The translations under genes and the position numbers were made by a program. A stretch of 6,908 nt of DNA from assembly GCA_023384315.1 (NCBI GenBank), contig JAHDWY010000246.1, forward strand, positions 1-6,908. Direction: 5' to 3'. Under the pieces are notes generated by a model. That model was not told the origin of the DNA, did not search any database, and worked only from the letters and a program-made list of their open reading frames with translations. The stretch is from Candidatus Hydrogenedentota bacterium. Lineage in GTDB: Bacteria > Hydrogenedentota > Hydrogenedentia > Hydrogenedentales > SLHB01. Of the stretch, positions 5,533-6,908 are shown one piece after another. Every line of letters starts with the position of its first letter. Position 1 is the first letter of the stretch.

Positions 5533-6489
5533 CTACTCAACGTACAGGCCTCGCCAAAGCGTTCCGACCTTGAAGGTGCGATTGCTTTCTCGAGCGTATC
5601 CCTCGACCCAGCCTTTCGGGAAAAAGCCTTCTTTTCGCACAAGATAGAAATAGAACCGGCCATCGTTCATGTAAACTGGCGCCCACGCCGGGTGTTCCAC
5701 CGATCCGAAGAGGGCGATGTACGCCGGGTCATTCCGAACGCGTCCATACCGGCCAACGGGGGTATACCTCCCATGCGTGAATGTCGGTGTCTTGAGGTCG
5801 GTCCAGGCAATCGTACTGGTCGCCGGATTGAACGCGCCGATATCCCGATCGTAATTCTTTCGTGGCGGACCGTTCGCACATATGTAAAGCAACTCACCAC
5901 GCTGGTCCCAGCGCATGAACTCTTCCCGGTGTCCCTGGTAGATGTTCGGCCTCTTCCCGAGTTGCACGTCGGGCAATGGTATTGAGGAGATTAGCGCACC
6001 ATCGCGATCGATATAGACAAGATCCTCACCCAGAAAAAGTGAGACGAACTCGCCCGACGGGTGCCACGTCGGCATATGGATGGGCCGGTCCGTACTGCTG
6101 GTGAGAATCACCGTGTCCTTCCAACTATCCAAATCGATTCGATGCAGGCTGTAGCTTTCGGCGGAGTCTTCGATGTCTTGCGTTCGCGGGTTGTAACCAT
6201 GGACTGCGGGCAGGATCAGCATCGTCGAGTCTGGAGATACGGTTGGCTCGTAGTACCTGAACGCGTACAACCAGGGTTGTTCAACGCTCCGCTTTGAGCG
6301 GTCGAAGACCCGAACAAGTCTTCCAGTTCCGCTGAATACGAACACCTCGGACGGACTACATGCCGCGACCCGAATCTTGCTGCGTTCGCTCCATTCACGG
6401 CCGCACCCGGCAGCGAGTAAGAAGAGAACTACCACGCGTGCGGCCGTTCTTCCTCCCCTTTGAAGAGACCGTACATTTGATCGCATCAT
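5533..6489 (-). CDS. Predicted lipoprotein with beta-propeller-like (TolB/PD40-like) repeats
   Basis: A 318-residue protein if started at the ATG at 6489. The minus-strand sequence AAGGGG lies 8 bases upstream of that ATG; a TTG at 6492 and an ATG at 6486 are alternatives one codon either way. The N-terminus is basic, then hydrophobic (VVVLFLL), then a lipobox LAAGC with lipidated cysteine C29, so export and membrane anchoring are expected. The body carries repeats of the PD40 kind, each with a S/H-P-x-G/D turn before a beta strand: YEPTVSPDSTMLIL (80-93), MPTWHPSGEFVSLF (139-152) and EFMRWDQRGELLYI (190-203). Such repeats usually build a propeller that binds proteins or ligands. The C-terminal part is rich in aromatic residues (RFYFYLVRKEGFF, KGWVEGYA). 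No catalytic motif is seen. The gene is divergent from the sulfatase gene and convergent with rsgA. The fold is inference; the lipoprotein call is good. Confidence 0.8.
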   Translation of the reverse strand: MMRSNVRSLQRGGRTAARVVVLFLLAAGCGREWSERSKIRVAACSPSEVFVFSGTGRLVRVFDRSKRSVEQPWLYAFRYYEPTVSPDSTMLILPAVHGYNPRTQDIEDSAESYSLHRIDLDSWKDTVILTSSTDRPIHMPTWHPSGEFVSLFLGEDLVYIDRDGALISSIPLPDVQLGKRPNIYQGHREEFMRWDQRGELLYICANGPPRKNYDRDIGAFNPATSTIAWTDLKTPTFTHGRYTPVGRYGRVRNDPAYIALFGSVEHPAWAPVYMNDGRFYFYLVRKEGFFPKGWVEGYARESNRTFKVGTLWRGLYVE

Positions 6490-6578
6490 CAATGTATCCC
6501 CTTATCTAGGGTAGCACGTTGCGGACAAAAATGCGAGGGGCTTCATGGGGGAAGCAAAGGGAACGCGACTTTCGAGTG

Positions 6579-6608
6579 TTGACAGTGTCCGGTTGTGTGC
6601 TCTGTAAT
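6579..6608 (+). promoter_or_regulatory. Sigma-70-type promoter for the sulfatase gene
   Basis: A perfect -35 TTGACA (6579-6584), an 18-base spacer and TGTAAT (6603-6608), five of six matches to TATAAT. Transcription would begin near 6614-6616, leaving a leader of roughly 37 bases before the sulfatase ATG, with the ribosome site inside it. It is the best promoter I could find in the window. Confidence 0.7.
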
Positions 6609-6632
6609 ACAGGGAGCGCGGCCGCGCGAAGT

Positions 6633-6642
6633 AGAAGGGGAG
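6633..6642 (+). promoter_or_regulatory. Shine-Dalgarno site of the sulfatase gene
   Basis: AGAAGGGGAG ends 9 bases before the ATG at 6652 and is a strong purine-rich ribosome site. It fixes the start codon of the edge-truncated gene. Confidence 0.75.
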
Positions 6643-6651
6643 ATTCAGTAT

Positions 6652-6908
6652 ATGCATGTTTCACGACGCTCGTTCTTGCAGTCCAGCGCGTGTGCCCTGG
6701 GCGCCGTGCTTGGGCAGCAGGTCTTCGGCGCCTCGTTGGAACCGAAGGCGCGTCCCAACATCGTATACATCATCGCGGACGACATGGGATGGACCGGGCC
6801 CGCCTGCTATGGGAGCGATCTCCATGAGACCCCGAACATCGACCGCCTGGCGGCGGAAGGGGTCCGCTTCGATCAGGCCTATGCGGCAAGCCCCGTCTGC
6901 ACGCCAAC
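6652..6908 (+). CDS. Tat-exported sulfatase, 3'-truncated by the window edge
   Basis: Frame open from ATG 6652 to the right edge: 85 full codons plus two bases. The N-terminus MHVSRRSFLQSSACALGAVLG contains a consensus twin-arginine motif (SRRSFLQ, 4-10) followed by a hydrophobic stretch, and a plausible signal-peptidase site after VFGA (A27), so the folded enzyme should be sent to the periplasm or beyond. Mature sequence RPNIVYIIADDMGW (34-47) is the classic sulfatase start, with metal ligands D43 and D44. GSDLHETPNIDRLAAEGVRF (54-73) is the usual helix. At the edge SPVCTP (80-85) carries C83, the cysteine of the CxPxR motif converted to formylglycine in type I sulfatases; the arginine falls outside the window. 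The substrate (for example a sulfated polysaccharide) cannot be told from this part. The strong promoter and ribosome site upstream support this start. Confidence 0.92.
   Translation, partial: MHVSRRSFLQSSACALGAVLGQQVFGASLEPKARPNIVYIIADDMGWTGPACYGSDLHETPNIDRLAAEGVRFDQAYAASPVCTP

Overview
This is a GC-rich bacterial chromosomal segment holding seven protein-coding genes, two of them cut by the window edges. Housekeeping genes (tRNA dihydrouridine synthase, RsgA GTPase) are mixed with a carbohydrate enzyme (AraD), a SAM-dependent methyltransferase, a beta-propeller-like lipoprotein and the start of a Tat-exported sulfatase. A lipobox, a twin-arginine signal and a sulfatase, together with long non-coding spacers full of short tandem repeats, would suit an environmental Gram-negative bacterium of the Planctomycetes / Hydrogenedentes type. 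That placement is inference; no rRNA or marker phylogeny is available here.

Layout: (1) up to 703, the 3' part of an unrecognised multi-pass membrane protein, + strand. (2) 704-1467, a 764-base spacer without a convincing gene. It holds a 17-copy heptamer array, small hairpins, a ~200-base inverted-repeat element with GTGCACCCCC motifs, and three further short period-7 tracts. (3) 1468-2448, dusB-like tRNA dihydrouridine synthase. (4) 2449-2594, a spacer with two different period-9 repeats. (5) 2595-3290, araD. (6) 3291-3519, a spacer with an ATTCCCGC inverted repeat. (7) 3520-4257, a class I methyltransferase. (8) 4413-5471, rsgA. (9) 5533-6489 on the - strand, a lipoprotein convergent with rsgA. 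(10) 6490-6651, a divergent intergenic region with a strong sigma-70-type promoter. (11) 6652 to the right edge, the N-terminus of a sulfatase.

The genes do not form an obvious pathway. Spacers of 146-764 bases between same-strand genes argue against one tight operon. DusB-like protein and RsgA both serve translation (tRNA modification and 30S maturation). AraD and the sulfatase could both serve polysaccharide or sugar use, but no partner genes are visible. The most unusual property is in the non-coding DNA: at least five unrelated short motifs, every one with a period of exactly 7 or 9 bases, are confined to the spacers. I see no CRISPR array, tRNA, rRNA, transposase or clear defence system.
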